64,000 nucleotides of DNA. It comes from Gammaproteobacteria bacterium. Its GTDB lineage: Bacteria; Pseudomonadota; Gammaproteobacteria; Arenicellales; JAANXG01. Below are positions 1-8,842 of this stretch, piece after piece. Made by a program: the position numbers and the translations under genes. The notes below the pieces were generated by a model. It was not told the origin of the DNA. It worked only from the letters and a program-made list of their open reading frames with translations, and did not search any database. Position 1 is the stretch's first letter. Each line of letters starts with the position of its first letter. Location: the NCBI GenBank assembly GCA_024638505.1, contig JAHEKE010000001.1, forward strand, positions 62,001 to 126,000, written 5' to 3'.

Positions 1-1861
1 GGGTCTGTGTCCAGTGTATGTCCGCCTGACAGGTTGCCGGCTCATCGGGATGGATGCGATAACACTCACGAGCACTCTGTCCGGTGATCAAACCATGTTT
101 GAGATTCTTGTACTGGCCGAAATCATCTTCGATGTGCATGACGGTATACCCCGACACCAGGTCATACTCCACTGTTCTAACATTGGACGGTGGTCGCAGA
201 GTTGTTATGGGTAGGGGCGGCGCAGTTACCGCAGGTGGTAACTCAGGGAGGTGGTCATCGAGCGCTGGACGAAGTGGAAGTTTGAGTATGCTAGCAGCGG
301 CCAGCACGGTTGCGCTGACATGTTCCGCCGCTGGCCAAATCAGTGGCCAGTACGCCGTGGACAAGGATACGCGTATCCTGTTTTTTGCGGCGACGCGATA
401 CGCGATGTCATCGAGCTGTATACAAACACGATACTGCTTGCCGGGCGTAAGCGGCCGCGGCTGCTCATGGCTGTCACGATGGCACAGGTTGAGTACACCG
501 TAGGTGATCCTGGTGGATTCTCCTGAGGGCCATACATCGCATAGCCGCACGGCGACGTTCGCCTGTGGCCTATCAACCATGATTTCCAGTTCGACCAGGG
601 GAGCGCCAAGAATCTCCATACAGTTGGCCAACGGTTTGCTGTCAAAAACCAAAGAGCCCGCATCGTCTTGGCGCTGATCCGTTGGGCTCTCTGGACCTTG
701 CCACATGGCGCAGTACTCGCCGCAAGCAATGCCGGTGTTCTCCGGTGAGCTGAGGGTAAGCGGTTCCTCCGCTCCCTGCGTTTCCAGCAGCCCGGCACGA
801 TTTAGGTAAAACGTTTTGCAGTGTGTGTTGACGGACGGCCAGGCCCGCTCCGCGATCCAGCGACCCGGGCGCACCTCGTAGCTAGGCTGAGGCTTGACGC
901 TGTCCATCATGTAGATCTGATAGAGCGGTTTATCCATCACCTTATTGCTTTTGCCTTTGAGCCAGTGATCCCACCAGGCCAGCGAGTCCTGCAGAAAACC
1001 CACAGCAGGCTCAGGCTTGGCAAAGTGTGGATACTTATGAATCCATGGCCCAGTCAGCCCCCGCACTGGACAGTCAAGCCCCATCAACAACCTCGGAATA
1101 GCATTGGAGTAGGCATCACCCCAGCCGCCGATGGCGTATACCGCGGTATTTAACGATGCAAAGTTTTCACACACTGATCCGTGTTTCCAGAATTCATCCC
1201 GCCACTGATGGCTCAACCAGTTTTCGATGAATAAAGGCATGTTGTTAAGTCGTTGCATCCACATATCACGCCACCGCCCCCCAACCAGGAGCGGATCAGG
1301 CGGCCGCGAAGAAAAAGCAAACATGGTGGACGCCCAGCCCAGATTCTCCATTAACATGGCGCCGCCTTTGTAGTGAATATCATCAGCATATCGGTCGTCC
1401 GTTGAGCACAGGGTAATGATCGCCTTCAACGCAGCGGGACGCCTTGCTGCAACCTGCAAACCGTTAAAACCGCCCCAGGATATGCCCATCATTCCCACGT
1501 TACCATCGCACCACGGCTGCCTGGCTATCCAGGCAATAACTTCAAGCGCGTCGTCCTGCTCCTGCTTAACGTACTCATCAAACATGAGCCCATCGGATTC
1601 ACCGTTTCCCCGCATATCGACCCGCACGCCGGCATAACCGTGGCCCGCATAGTACGGATAGGTAAGCTCATCTCTGAGCGCGGTCCCATCACGTTTGCGA
1701 TAGGGCAGATACTCAAAAATAGCGGGAACCGGACTGTCGTCGGCATCCTCTGCCATCCAGATTCGGGCGGCTAAACGACAGCCGTCGCTCATTTCTATCC
1801 AGGTGTTCTCGATTTCCTTAACACCCCGGGGAAAAGTTGTTACTATTTTTTGCTCGTTCAC
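1..1861 (-). CDS. CocE/NonD (S15 X-Pro peptidase-like) serine hydrolase, 3' end cut by window edge
   Basis: The frame is open without a stop from a GTG at 1861 to the left edge, giving 620 visible residues; the C-terminus lies outside. The GTG follows a GGGAGAAG ribosome-binding site. The alpha/beta-hydrolase N-terminal half carries the nucleophile motif GISWGG (Ser128), GWGD (Asp249) and GPWIH (His275). This is the Ser-Asp-His order and spacing of CocE-type acyl hydrolases, and it is followed by the beta-rich C-terminal domain usual for the family. It starts 19 bases after the permease stop and is probably the third gene of an ABC exporter operon. Family members cleave ester or amide bonds (cocaine esterase, glutaryl-7-ACA acylase, X-prolyl dipeptidase); the substrate here cannot be told. 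No signal peptide is evident at this start, so it is likely cytoplasmic. Confidence 0.9.
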   Translation of the reverse strand, partial: MNEQKIVTTFPRGVKEIENTWIEMSDGCRLAARIWMAEDADDSPVPAIFEYLPYRKRDGTALRDELTYPYYAGHGYAGVRVDMRGNGESDGLMFDEYVKQEQDDALEVIAWIARQPWCDGNVGMMGISWGGFNGLQVAARRPAALKAIITLCSTDDRYADDIHYKGGAMLMENLGWASTMFAFSSRPPDPLLVGGRWRDMWMQRLNNMPLFIENWLSHQWRDEFWKHGSVCENFASLNTAVYAIGGWGDAYSNAIPRLLMGLDCPVRGLTGPWIHKYPHFAKPEPAVGFLQDSLAWWDHWLKGKSNKVMDKPLYQIYMMDSVKPQPSYEVRPGRWIAERAWPSVNTHCKTFYLNRAGLLETQGAEEPLTLSSPENTGIACGEYCAMWQGPESPTDQRQDDAGSLVFDSKPLANCMEILGAPLVELEIMVDRPQANVAVRLCDVWPSGESTRITYGVLNLCHRDSHEQPRPLTPGKQYRVCIQLDDIAYRVAAKNRIRVSLSTAYWPLIWPAAEHVSATVLAAASILKLPLRPALDDHLPELPPAVTAPPLPITTLRPPSNVRTVEYDLVSGYTVMHIEDDFGQYKNLKHGLITGQSARECYRIHPDEPATCQADIHWTQT

Positions 1862-1880
1862 GGTTACACTTCTCCCTCGC

Positions 1881-4379
1881 CTATTCGTATTTCAGCGCCA
1901 GACCTGGTTGTGCTTTGATCATTCGTAGCGCTGGATAAAGGCCAGCAAGCAGCGCCGCTGCCGTACTCAACAGCAGCGCCGTGATCCAGGGTTCGGGATC
2001 AAAATAAAACTGCATGGTCCAGCCAAAAGATCGTCGATTGATAATGAGTATGAGCACCCATGCCATAATCAGTCCCAGCGGGCAGGCAATAATGCCGGCG
2101 ATCAGCCCCATCAGGCCGCTTTCGGTAGTAACCAAAGCCCATAATTGTCCACGACCGAGGCCGACTGCCCGCAACACTGCAAACTCCTTAGCCCGTTCGA
2201 GTTGTATCGCCATTAATGCACTGAGAATACCAATAATTGCTATGCCTATAGCCAGCAAACGCAGCACGTCGGTAATGATGAAGGTGCGGTCAAAAACTTG
2301 CAGTGATTTCTCCCGCAGCGTTTTATTACTGCGAACGCGCAGTGTACTCTCGACCAGCTGATTTTGATTTAACTGGTCTACAAACGAGTCCGCCTCTATC
2401 CCTTGTTTCAAGTATAGGGCGAAGGAAGTAATTGCGGCATCATTCCAGTGGCGATTGTAAGTATCGCGATGCATAGTCACCACGCCCCGATCCGTGCCAT
2501 AGTCGTAATATATTCCAGCGATTTCAAACTTGACTTTTTCCCTCTCCGCAGGAATCGTCAGCACATCTCCCACTCCAAGGTCGTGGTGGTAGGCGTAAGA
2601 TTCAGAGACGATGACTACATCCTGAGCAATAAACCTTGGCCAAATGCTGTCGCTGTCTGCGGATTTGAGTTGAAAACTTCTAAAACCTTTGCGGCTGACG
2701 TCCAGCGCAAATAGCTGGGTAACGCCAGATTCACTCTCGACGCTTGTCCAGCGCCCAGTGCTCACACTTTCGACTTCAGGCATTACAGAAATGCTGTCGA
2801 TGAGACGGTAGTCAATTCCTGACTGTAGATGTACCTGCTGCTGCGCGATATAAACATCCGCCCGTAAAAAATTATCCAACCAATGCTCCACTGACTGTCT
2901 AAAGCTGGAGATCATCACGCTAACGCCCACCACCGCGGATATCGCAATTGCCAGCGCCGCCACGGCGATCTGCGTTCTGCTGAGGCAGGCACGGACTCCG
3001 CGCCCCGCCATACGCCCGATGACACCCAACTGACGGTCAAGCACGGGGACAAATAAACGCAGCAGAATTAACAGCAGCAGAGGCGTGATAAGCGCAAAAC
3101 CAATTATGATTAGGAATAACGCCGCGAACCCGGCAACGATACTGCGGTCAGTCCACAGCAGCAAAGCGGCTGCTGCACACCACAGGCAAACAGCGCAAAC
3201 GCTTAAATACTTAAGGCGCAGACGCGCCTCCAACTCTACGTTAGAGCGCAGGGCGTTGGCCGCTGGACTTGTCCGCATCGCCTCCCAGGCAGGATGCGAG
3301 ACCGATATGGTGGTCGCCGCAAGGGCTAAAACTCCGGCGTTAAGCAGACTTTGCGGCGGCACGGAGATGGATCGAACATCAATTGTGAAATACAGATTAT
3401 TGATCGTATCGCTCACCAGCCTGAGCAGGGTGGTACTGAACCAGACACCCAGCAGGCTGCCCAGCAGTAGCCCTAAGGCAGCCAGAACCAGGGCCTCTAG
3501 CAAAATATCTGTGAATAACTCCTTCGAGGTCATGCCCAGCGCTCGCAGCAGGGCGAAGGTTTCGCGACGCTGCAGTATCGACAACGTCATGGTGTTGTAG
3601 ATTAGAAATGCACCGATGACCAAAGCGAGCAGACTCAGCGCTGTCAAGTTGAGATGAAATGCCCGGGTCATCTGCTCTGTCGTCCGGCTGCGTAAGTCGT
3701 TGGCTATGAGTGTCAGTCCACTGGGCAATTGCTCTTTGATTTTCTCAGGAGCATCGGTATCGACATCTATGCGTGACAGTCTTCCCACCATTCCCAGTAT
3801 CGACTGGGCCGTACTAATGTCCGTGAGCATAACGTTGCGCAGCCCGAGTTGCTGTATCTCATTTTCCGGTTGCAATACGCCAATTAGCCGCAAATCGTGC
3901 GCCAGACCGCTGATCTCGGCCGTCAACGTTGCCGGCACATCAATCGCCAACTCCGCCGCGCTTGACTGCAGCATTAACACGGCGTTGTGCACCGTCGTTA
4001 GCTGAAACATGTCATTTCCTGGCTGGGCAAACCTACCGCTCGCGATGCCGGCAAAAGGATCCACACCAAGCAGCACGAAGCGTCGTCCTTTAAGTGAAAC
4101 ATGGCCACTGACTACCGGCCTTATGTTGCGCATACGTCGTTTCACGCGCAGTTCGGTATAAAAACGCTCATCCACGCCTCGCGGGCCGCCAGCTATGTAA
4201 TGTGTCGAACCGGACGTAATCGCCGCGTTGGACAAACGCAATGCCCGGCGCGCGCTCTCGTTGGTGATATCTATGGCAAGCACAACCGATATCCCCAAAC
4301 TAATGCCGATAATGGACAGCACGCCGTGCCACGGATGACGGCGTACAAAGCGCAGGGACATGAGTGCACGTAGCTTCAT
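1881..4379 (-). CDS. ABC transporter permease, FtsX/LolC-MacB superfamily (two FtsX domains)
   Basis: 832 residues. One N-terminal membrane segment (about residues 18-38) precedes a periplasmic domain, then an FtsX-type three-helix core (about 240-390), two more helices, a second periplasmic domain and a second FtsX core at the C-terminus (about 700-825). This duplicated layout is typical of large permeases of the MacB/Lol/YbbP superfamily, which do mechanical work on periplasmic or envelope substrates rather than form a solute channel. The start overlaps the upstream ATPase gene by 4 bases (4376-4379), so the two are translationally coupled and form one transporter. The cargo is unknown. The downstream hydrolase suggests a link to an exported or hydrolysed small molecule or peptide, which is inference only. 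Confidence 0.9.
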   Translation of the reverse strand: MKLRALMSLRFVRRHPWHGVLSIIGISLGISVVLAIDITNESARRALRLSNAAITSGSTHYIAGGPRGVDERFYTELRVKRRMRNIRPVVSGHVSLKGRRFVLLGVDPFAGIASGRFAQPGNDMFQLTTVHNAVLMLQSSAAELAIDVPATLTAEISGLAHDLRLIGVLQPENEIQQLGLRNVMLTDISTAQSILGMVGRLSRIDVDTDAPEKIKEQLPSGLTLIANDLRSRTTEQMTRAFHLNLTALSLLALVIGAFLIYNTMTLSILQRRETFALLRALGMTSKELFTDILLEALVLAALGLLLGSLLGVWFSTTLLRLVSDTINNLYFTIDVRSISVPPQSLLNAGVLALAATTISVSHPAWEAMRTSPAANALRSNVELEARLRLKYLSVCAVCLWCAAAALLLWTDRSIVAGFAALFLIIIGFALITPLLLLILLRLFVPVLDRQLGVIGRMAGRGVRACLSRTQIAVAALAIAISAVVGVSVMISSFRQSVEHWLDNFLRADVYIAQQQVHLQSGIDYRLIDSISVMPEVESVSTGRWTSVESESGVTQLFALDVSRKGFRSFQLKSADSDSIWPRFIAQDVVIVSESYAYHHDLGVGDVLTIPAEREKVKFEIAGIYYDYGTDRGVVTMHRDTYNRHWNDAAITSFALYLKQGIEADSFVDQLNQNQLVESTLRVRSNKTLREKSLQVFDRTFIITDVLRLLAIGIAIIGILSALMAIQLERAKEFAVLRAVGLGRGQLWALVTTESGLMGLIAGIIACPLGLIMAWVLILIINRRSFGWTMQFYFDPEPWITALLLSTAAALLAGLYPALRMIKAQPGLALKYE

Positions 4380-5038
4380 CTCCCTTCGGCCAGACCGTAC
4401 AGCTGCAATACGCGGTCCGCGCGCGCTGCCACGTCGTCACTATGGGTTGCGACTAACAACGTTGAGCTGTATTGCTGCTTTAACTCTGCCAGCAGACGCA
4501 AAACGATCGCCTCGTTCTCAATGTCAAGATTGCCGGTGGGCTCATCCGCCAGCACTAACGCAGGTTTGTGCACTATGGCTCTGGCCACGGCAACGCGCTG
4601 CTGTTCGCCACCGCTCAGCTGGTCGGGAAAGCTGCTCCTGCGTTCAAGCAGTCCAATATTATCTAGCAACTCCTCTACGCGCGCGTTCATTCCCGCGGTG
4701 AGATGATTCAGCTCAAGGCTCAGTGCTATATTTTCAGCCACAGTCAATGTAGGAATTAAACTAAAAAATTGAAATACGAAACCGATATGCCGTCGGCGGA
4801 ATAGCGTGCGCTGCTGTTCGTTAAATCCGCTCATCAGGCACCCGTTTATTTCAATACTACCGGAATCGACGGCGTCTAAGCCCGCTATCAGGTTCAGCAG
4901 CGTTGATTTTCCCGATCCGCTCGGCCCCTGTATCGCCACAAATTCACCTTTTTCAACCTGCAGTGAAACCAAACTCAACACCGGTCGCGTTACGCTTCCC
5001 TGTCGGTAGGTTTTGTTTATTTCTTTTACGGCAATCAT
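4376..5038 (-). CDS. ABC transporter ATP-binding protein (LolD/MacB type)
   Basis: 220 residues, the usual length of a stand-alone LolD-type ATPase. Visible motifs are Walker A GPSGSGKST (about 39-47), the signature LSGGEQQRVAVARA (about 140-153), Walker B LVLADEPTGNLD, and the H-loop ATHSDD. The EPTGNLD form is characteristic of the LolD/MacB/FtsE subgroup that partners FtsX-fold permeases, and the next gene is such a permease with a 4-base overlap. It starts with ATG at 5038 and is divergent from the EEP-family gene across 64 bases. It would power the permease from the cytoplasmic face. The specific substrate is not deducible. Confidence 0.92.
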   Translation of the reverse strand: MIAVKEINKTYRQGSVTRPVLSLVSLQVEKGEFVAIQGPSGSGKSTLLNLIAGLDAVDSGSIEINGCLMSGFNEQQRTLFRRRHIGFVFQFFSLIPTLTVAENIALSLELNHLTAGMNARVEELLDNIGLLERRSSFPDQLSGGEQQRVAVARAIVHKPALVLADEPTGNLDIENEAIVLRLLAELKQQYSSTLLVATHSDDVAARADRVLQLYGLAEGR

Positions 5039-5102
5039 TTGCTTGGCTCAGGTATAGTTGCTACCTGTTGCATCAACTTGTGGCTGACGGATAAACAACG
5101 GT

Positions 5103-5927
5103 TTGACCCTGTTTTTAATAATAACAATCTGCATTGTACTGGGTGTACTGCTGTGGCACGCCATTCCACGACGGGCTGCTGCGCAGGCCGGGGCCAGCGG
5201 AAACTTTACGCATGGCGCGATCCACGCGCCCAAGCGAATCCGAGTGGCGACCTATAATATTCACGGCGCCCGGGGAACGGACCGCGTCAGGGATCTGTCA
5301 AGGACAGCCCTCGTCATACGCGGGTCGGATATTACGGCGCTGCAGGAGGTGCGCGCCGACTGGCGAGGTAATCAGGCCCGGCGCCTCGGCCAGGCGCTGG
5401 CAGCGGGATGGCTGTTTACACCCAGCGCCCGACGCTGGGGTATGAATTATCGGGGTAACGGTTTACTCAGCAGACTGCCTGTTAGGTCTTGGCAAACACA
5501 TCTGTTGCCCAATGTGAGCGGCCACCGCTACCGGATATACACGATTGCACAGGTCGTGTTGCATGATATTGTGTTATCAGTGTTGTTCACCCATCTGCAT
5601 ACCCGCCAGGGTCGGGAGTCACAGTTAAAAATGGTGCTAAACCAATTTGCAGCGATGCCTCTGCCGGCCATACTGCTGGGTGATCTTAATTCCAAAAGAA
5701 ATGACCCACTGCTTATGCAACACCTGCCAGCGGACAGTTCCGACGCTATCAGCCACACCCTGAACGGGCTGGATTCAGCCGACCGCGTGGATTGGATACT
5801 AACCCGGGGTTTACATATTATCGCAGGCGGTTTTACACCGCCGGGTGTTTCAGACCATCCTTACTATTGGGTAGACGTCAGTCCAGCCGGACCGCTAGAT
5901 GCTGAGCCAGCTACTATCACGCCCTGA
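5103..5927 (+). CDS. Endonuclease/exonuclease/phosphatase (EEP) family protein, membrane-anchored
   Basis: 274 residues from a TTG start; no better upstream start is seen. The first 20 or so residues form one hydrophobic segment (signal anchor), which would put the catalytic domain in the periplasm. The EEP catalytic set is present in order: ATYNIHG (Asn), ITALQEV (Glu), FTHLHTRQG (His), LGDLNS (Asp/Asn) and the terminal SDHPYYW (Asp-His). These metal-dependent enzymes cut phosphodiester bonds in DNA, RNA, inositol phosphates or sphingolipids; substrate is not predictable from the motifs. The 3' end overlaps the convergent sfsA gene by 64 bases. It is divergent from the ABC operon to its left. 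Confidence 0.88.
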   Translation: MTLFLIITICIVLGVLLWHAIPRRAAAQAGASGNFTHGAIHAPKRIRVATYNIHGARGTDRVRDLSRTALVIRGSDITALQEVRADWRGNQARRLGQALAAGWLFTPSARRWGMNYRGNGLLSRLPVRSWQTHLLPNVSGHRYRIYTIAQVVLHDIVLSVLFTHLHTRQGRESQLKMVLNQFAAMPLPAILLGDLNSKRNDPLLMQHLPADSSDAISHTLNGLDSADRVDWILTRGLHIIAGGFTPPGVSDHPYYWVDVSPAGPLDAEPATITP

Positions 5928-6595
5928 GTGAGATGCTTCAGTCTGACGATGACGATTTCAACGCCTTTAACTAGCGTCTGTTGCAGCGTGTTTGCATACT
6001 CAGGATCAATACTTCCGGCTGGTTGAAAGTATTTACCCTCTGGTCGATTCAGGGCAAACACAATGACGCCGCGGAAACCCATCTTAACCGCTTCACCCAG
6101 CAGTTCCAGGTGTTTCCGTCCCCGCACAGTGACCGCGTCCGGAAACATAATCGCTTCATTCTCAAGTAAAGTAACATTCTTGATTTCAACATAGGCATCC
6201 GCGCGCCTGCCGTCGCTCAGTAAAAGGTCAAGGCGAGACCTTGGATGGTGCAAATCCTCAAACCAGGGCTCACTTTGCATTGTTTGGTAACCGCTAAGTT
6301 GTGGAATCTGCTTAAGTTCAATCGCTCTGGCGATCATGCCGTTGACCCGCGCGGTATTGACGCCGACCCAACCGCATCCCATGTCTACGCGCTCCAGCGT
6401 CCACGCGAGTTTTCTTTTTGTGCTATTACTGAAGCTCAACTGAACGGGTGCGCCCGGCGCCCAACAGCTGGTCATAGCGCCGGTGTTCGCGCAGTGCGCC
6501 GTTACCCGGCGCCCATCTTCAAGTTCAACGTCCGCCAAGAAGCGTTTGTAGCGCCGCAGGATCCTGCCATCGGTCAAAGGAGGCAGTAGGTACAT
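5864..6595 (-). CDS. sfsA: SfsA family DNA/RNA nuclease-like protein (sugar fermentation stimulation protein)
   Basis: 243 residues, the normal SfsA length. Family landmarks include RYKRFLADVEL near the N-terminus, AHCANTGAMTSC, and the central EIKNVTLLE within a PD-(D/E)xK-like core, where LDLLLSDG supplies the Asp. SfsA was first described as stimulating maltose gene expression in E. coli and has a nuclease-like fold; its cellular role is not settled. The gene is 21 bases downstream of the NodJ-type permease on the same strand, so it may be the last gene of that run. Its final 64 bases overlap the convergent EEP gene. Confidence 0.93.
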   Translation of the reverse strand: MYLLPPLTDGRILRRYKRFLADVELEDGRRVTAHCANTGAMTSCWAPGAPVQLSFSNSTKRKLAWTLERVDMGCGWVGVNTARVNGMIARAIELKQIPQLSGYQTMQSEPWFEDLHHPRSRLDLLLSDGRRADAYVEIKNVTLLENEAIMFPDAVTVRGRKHLELLGEAVKMGFRGVIVFALNRPEGKYFQPAGSIDPEYANTLQQTLVKGVEIVIVRLKHLTQGVIVAGSASSGPAGLTSTQ

Positions 6596-6616
6596 TTATC
6601 CTGTTGCCATAAAAAA

Positions 6617-7405
6617 CTAAACAACAAGCCGTCTGCGCACCAACACCACCGCGAAGTAATATGAAACGAAGGCATACGCGAGAAGAACGGTGAGGTGCAG
6701 CGGCACGTCAGTAGAAGGCTGTCCGGCTATCAGCGGTCTAACCAGCTGTACCGCATGGGTTAACGGCAGGACTTGAACGAAATACTGCAGGACCTCGGGC
6801 AGAGTGCGGGTCGGATAAAACACACCGCACAGCATAAACATGGGCGTAATAACCAGAGTGAAGTAGTAGCTGAAAAATTCATAGCCGGTAGAGATAGATG
6901 CCATCAATATGGCGGGGCCGGCGAAACACAATCCAATTAAGAAAGCGATGGGAATAGCGACTACGGCTGTCCACTGGTCTACCGCGCCCAGCAGTGAAGC
7001 TACGCTCAGTATAGCGGTAGCGTTTATCGTGCTCTTGGTTGCACACCACATCATCTCTCCGGCAACAATATCATCTACGTCGATTGGCGTGGCCAGCATC
7101 GAGTCGTAAGTTTTTTGCGACACCATCCGTGCATAAACAGAATACATGCCTTCAAACGTGGCCGTATTCATCGCCGATGAGGCTACTATGCCGGAAGCTA
7201 GAAAGGTCAGATATGGTAAGCCTGACATCTCGCCGATAAACAAACCTAATCCAAAACCCAAACCTAGCAAATAAAGGAACGGTTCTCCAAAGTGAATAAG
7301 CAGACTCGGGCCGAGCATCTTGCGCCAAACCAAAACATTGCGCCGCCATACAGAAAGAGCAATTCTCCGTATCCTGGGGAAGGCGAAATCGATGGCGTTA
7401 GTCAC
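6617..7405 (-). CDS. ABC-2 type permease, NodJ family
   Basis: 262 residues when started at the GTG at 7405, exactly the length of rhizobial NodJ. A longer reading of the frame is possible but runs inside the ATPase gene and lacks support. The GTG overlaps the ATPase stop by 8 bases (7398-7405), the usual coupled NodI-NodJ arrangement. The sequence shows an amphipathic N-terminal stretch and six hydrophobic segments with the NodJ-type ARMVSQKTYDSMLATPI region in the first cytoplasmic loop. With the upstream ATPase it should form an exporter. NodJ relatives outside rhizobia export lipids or oligosaccharides; the cargo here is unknown. Confidence 0.9.
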   Translation of the reverse strand: MTNAIDFAFPRIRRIALSVWRRNVLVWRKMLGPSLLIHFGEPFLYLLGLGFGLGLFIGEMSGLPYLTFLASGIVASSAMNTATFEGMYSVYARMVSQKTYDSMLATPIDVDDIVAGEMMWCATKSTINATAILSVASLLGAVDQWTAVVAIPIAFLIGLCFAGPAILMASISTGYEFFSYYFTLVITPMFMLCGVFYPTRTLPEVLQYFVQVLPLTHAVQLVRPLIAGQPSTDVPLHLTVLLAYAFVSYYFAVVLVRRRLVV

Positions 7406-8255
7406 GTAAATCCCTGCCGGTAATCTTAAGAAAAACATCTTCCAGCGTAGCCGGGCGATGCAAAAAACTAAGTTCCGGATGATCCTCCAATCTATGGGTA
7501 ATGGACTTAACATCTTTCGCATAACAGTAGAGCGTATCGCCGACTGTTTCTATACGACAATCATGCAATCCGTGCAGAATGCCGCGAACGGTATCCGATC
7601 GGCCATGCAGTTCCAGCACTTCAGGTTCAACGTGGGTTTGAATCAATTCTCTCGGTGACCCCTGCGCTAGAATCTGCCCGTGATCGATGATGACCAGTTC
7701 GTCGCACAACCGCTCCGCTTCTTCCATGTAGTGACTTGTCAGCAGCAGCGTTTTACCTGATTGCTTAAGATCACGCAGGCGGGCCCAAATGAGATGCCGG
7801 ACTTGTGGATCTAGACCGGTAGTTGGTTCATCCAGCACTATTAACTCTGGTTCGTTAACCAGCGCACGAGCGATGGTCAAGCGTCGCTTCATACCTCCTG
7901 ATAACACGTCAATCTTGGTGTTGGCTTTATCCGTAAGTGCTACGAAGTTCAGCAAGTAATCCATGCGCTGTGCAATTGTACTCGCGGAGATGGAAAAATA
8001 ACTGGCATAGACCTTAAGGTTCTCGGCCACGGTAAAGTCCGGATCCAAGTTGTCGATCTGAGGTACCACCCCGGTGCGCGCACGCACTGTCCTCGCCCCC
8101 TGAGGCATGGGCTCGCCAAATACCGTAAGTTGACCATCTGACAGCGGCGACTGTCCGAGAATTAGCCTTATGGTTGTTGTTTTACCGGCCCCGTTTGGGC
8201 CCAACAAACCAAAGCATCTACCCGGTTGCACAGCCAGATCAATACCGCGCACCAC
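7398..8255 (-). CDS. ABC transporter ATP-binding protein, NodI/DrrA type (N-terminus probably longer)
   Basis: 285 residues from the first canonical start (GTG 8255). It carries Walker A GPNGAGKTTT, signature LSGGMKRRLTIARAL, Walker B LIVLDEPTTGLD and H-loop LTSHYMEEAERL, which is the NodI/DrrA type. However, the same frame continues upstream with VIQASAVRKFFGDEEVV, the normal first beta strand and adenine-stacking aromatic of this family. That segment has no ATG, GTG or TTG before the in-frame stop at 8376-8378. Near-cognate starts are CTG at 8313-8315 (giving 305 residues, a normal NodI length) or ATA at 8322-8324 overlapping the stop of the phosphatase gene. The coordinates given are the conservative version. 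It pairs with the following permease. Confidence 0.9.
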   Translation of the reverse strand: MVRGIDLAVQPGRCFGLLGPNGAGKTTTIRLILGQSPLSDGQLTVFGEPMPQGARTVRARTGVVPQIDNLDPDFTVAENLKVYASYFSISASTIAQRMDYLLNFVALTDKANTKIDVLSGGMKRRLTIARALVNEPELIVLDEPTTGLDPQVRHLIWARLRDLKQSGKTLLLTSHYMEEAERLCDELVIIDHGQILAQGSPRELIQTHVEPEVLELHGRSDTVRGILHGLHDCRIETVGDTLYCYAKDVKSITHRLEDHPELSFLHRPATLEDVFLKITGRDLRD

Positions 8256-8320
8256 TTCCTCGTCCCCAAAAAACTTGCGGACTGCGCTCGCTTGGATAAC
8301 TGGTGAGGCGCCCAGAACTG

Positions 8321-8794
8321 CTATCCGTTGCTGCTGCGGGAAATATGTACCGATCGGATCACATCGATATAAGGATCACAGGCGCGCAGATTTTTCACCA
8401 ATTTGTAGGCCTCGTCCAGATCCATCCCTTTGTGCCAGGCCAGGTATCCGATCACGGCAGCAGGTGCGCGTCCGACACCCGCCGTGCAATGCACATATAC
8501 TCTGTGCCCGCCACCGACCAGTTCCCCCAGTAAATTGGCTGCGCCCTCTAAGCGGAGTTCCAAATCATCCGGAGAGAAATCCATGATGGGCCACCGCTCA
8601 CATCGTATGTTTCGATTCTCATATCCCTGACTAATCTTGGACCAGTTCAGCCTTAGTGCTTTGAAATCCGAATCGGTTTGTAAATTAAGCACTGCGCTAA
8701 TTTTAGGACCGGACTGTAATCGTTCCAGATCCACTTCATTTTGTGGGTAAGTACCGATAAATACCTGGGGATTGATTAGGGATAAATTAATCAC
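8321..8794 (-). CDS. Dual-specificity-type protein phosphatase
   Basis: 157 residues. The P-loop HCTAGVGRAP (nucleophile Cys103, Arg109) matches the Cys-x5-Arg signature of cysteine-dependent phosphatases. FSPDD about 35 residues earlier can supply the general-acid loop. The rest follows the small DSP fold (ISAVLNLQTDSDF near the N-terminus). Small DSPs of this kind act on phosphoproteins or on phosphorylated glucans, inositides or lipids; nothing in the sequence decides between them, and no carbohydrate-binding domain is present. It lies 49 bases below the GFA-fold gene and directly above the ABC ATPase on the same strand, with the ATPase start apparently abutting or overlapping its stop. 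Confidence 0.9.
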   Translation of the reverse strand: MINLSLINPQVFIGTYPQNEVDLERLQSGPKISAVLNLQTDSDFKALRLNWSKISQGYENRNIRCERWPIMDFSPDDLELRLEGAANLLGELVGGGHRVYVHCTAGVGRAPAAVIGYLAWHKGMDLDEAYKLVKNLRACDPYIDVIRSVHISRSSNG

Positions 8795-8842
8795 TAGCAG
8801 AAATTTCAGGCCCGACGCCTTACAAACCTATTGCCTGAATAA

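Noticed and set aside
340-798. 152-codon minus-strand frame inside the hydrolase
   Set aside because: The frame one step away is open for 620 codons with a full catalytic set, so this is a shadow.
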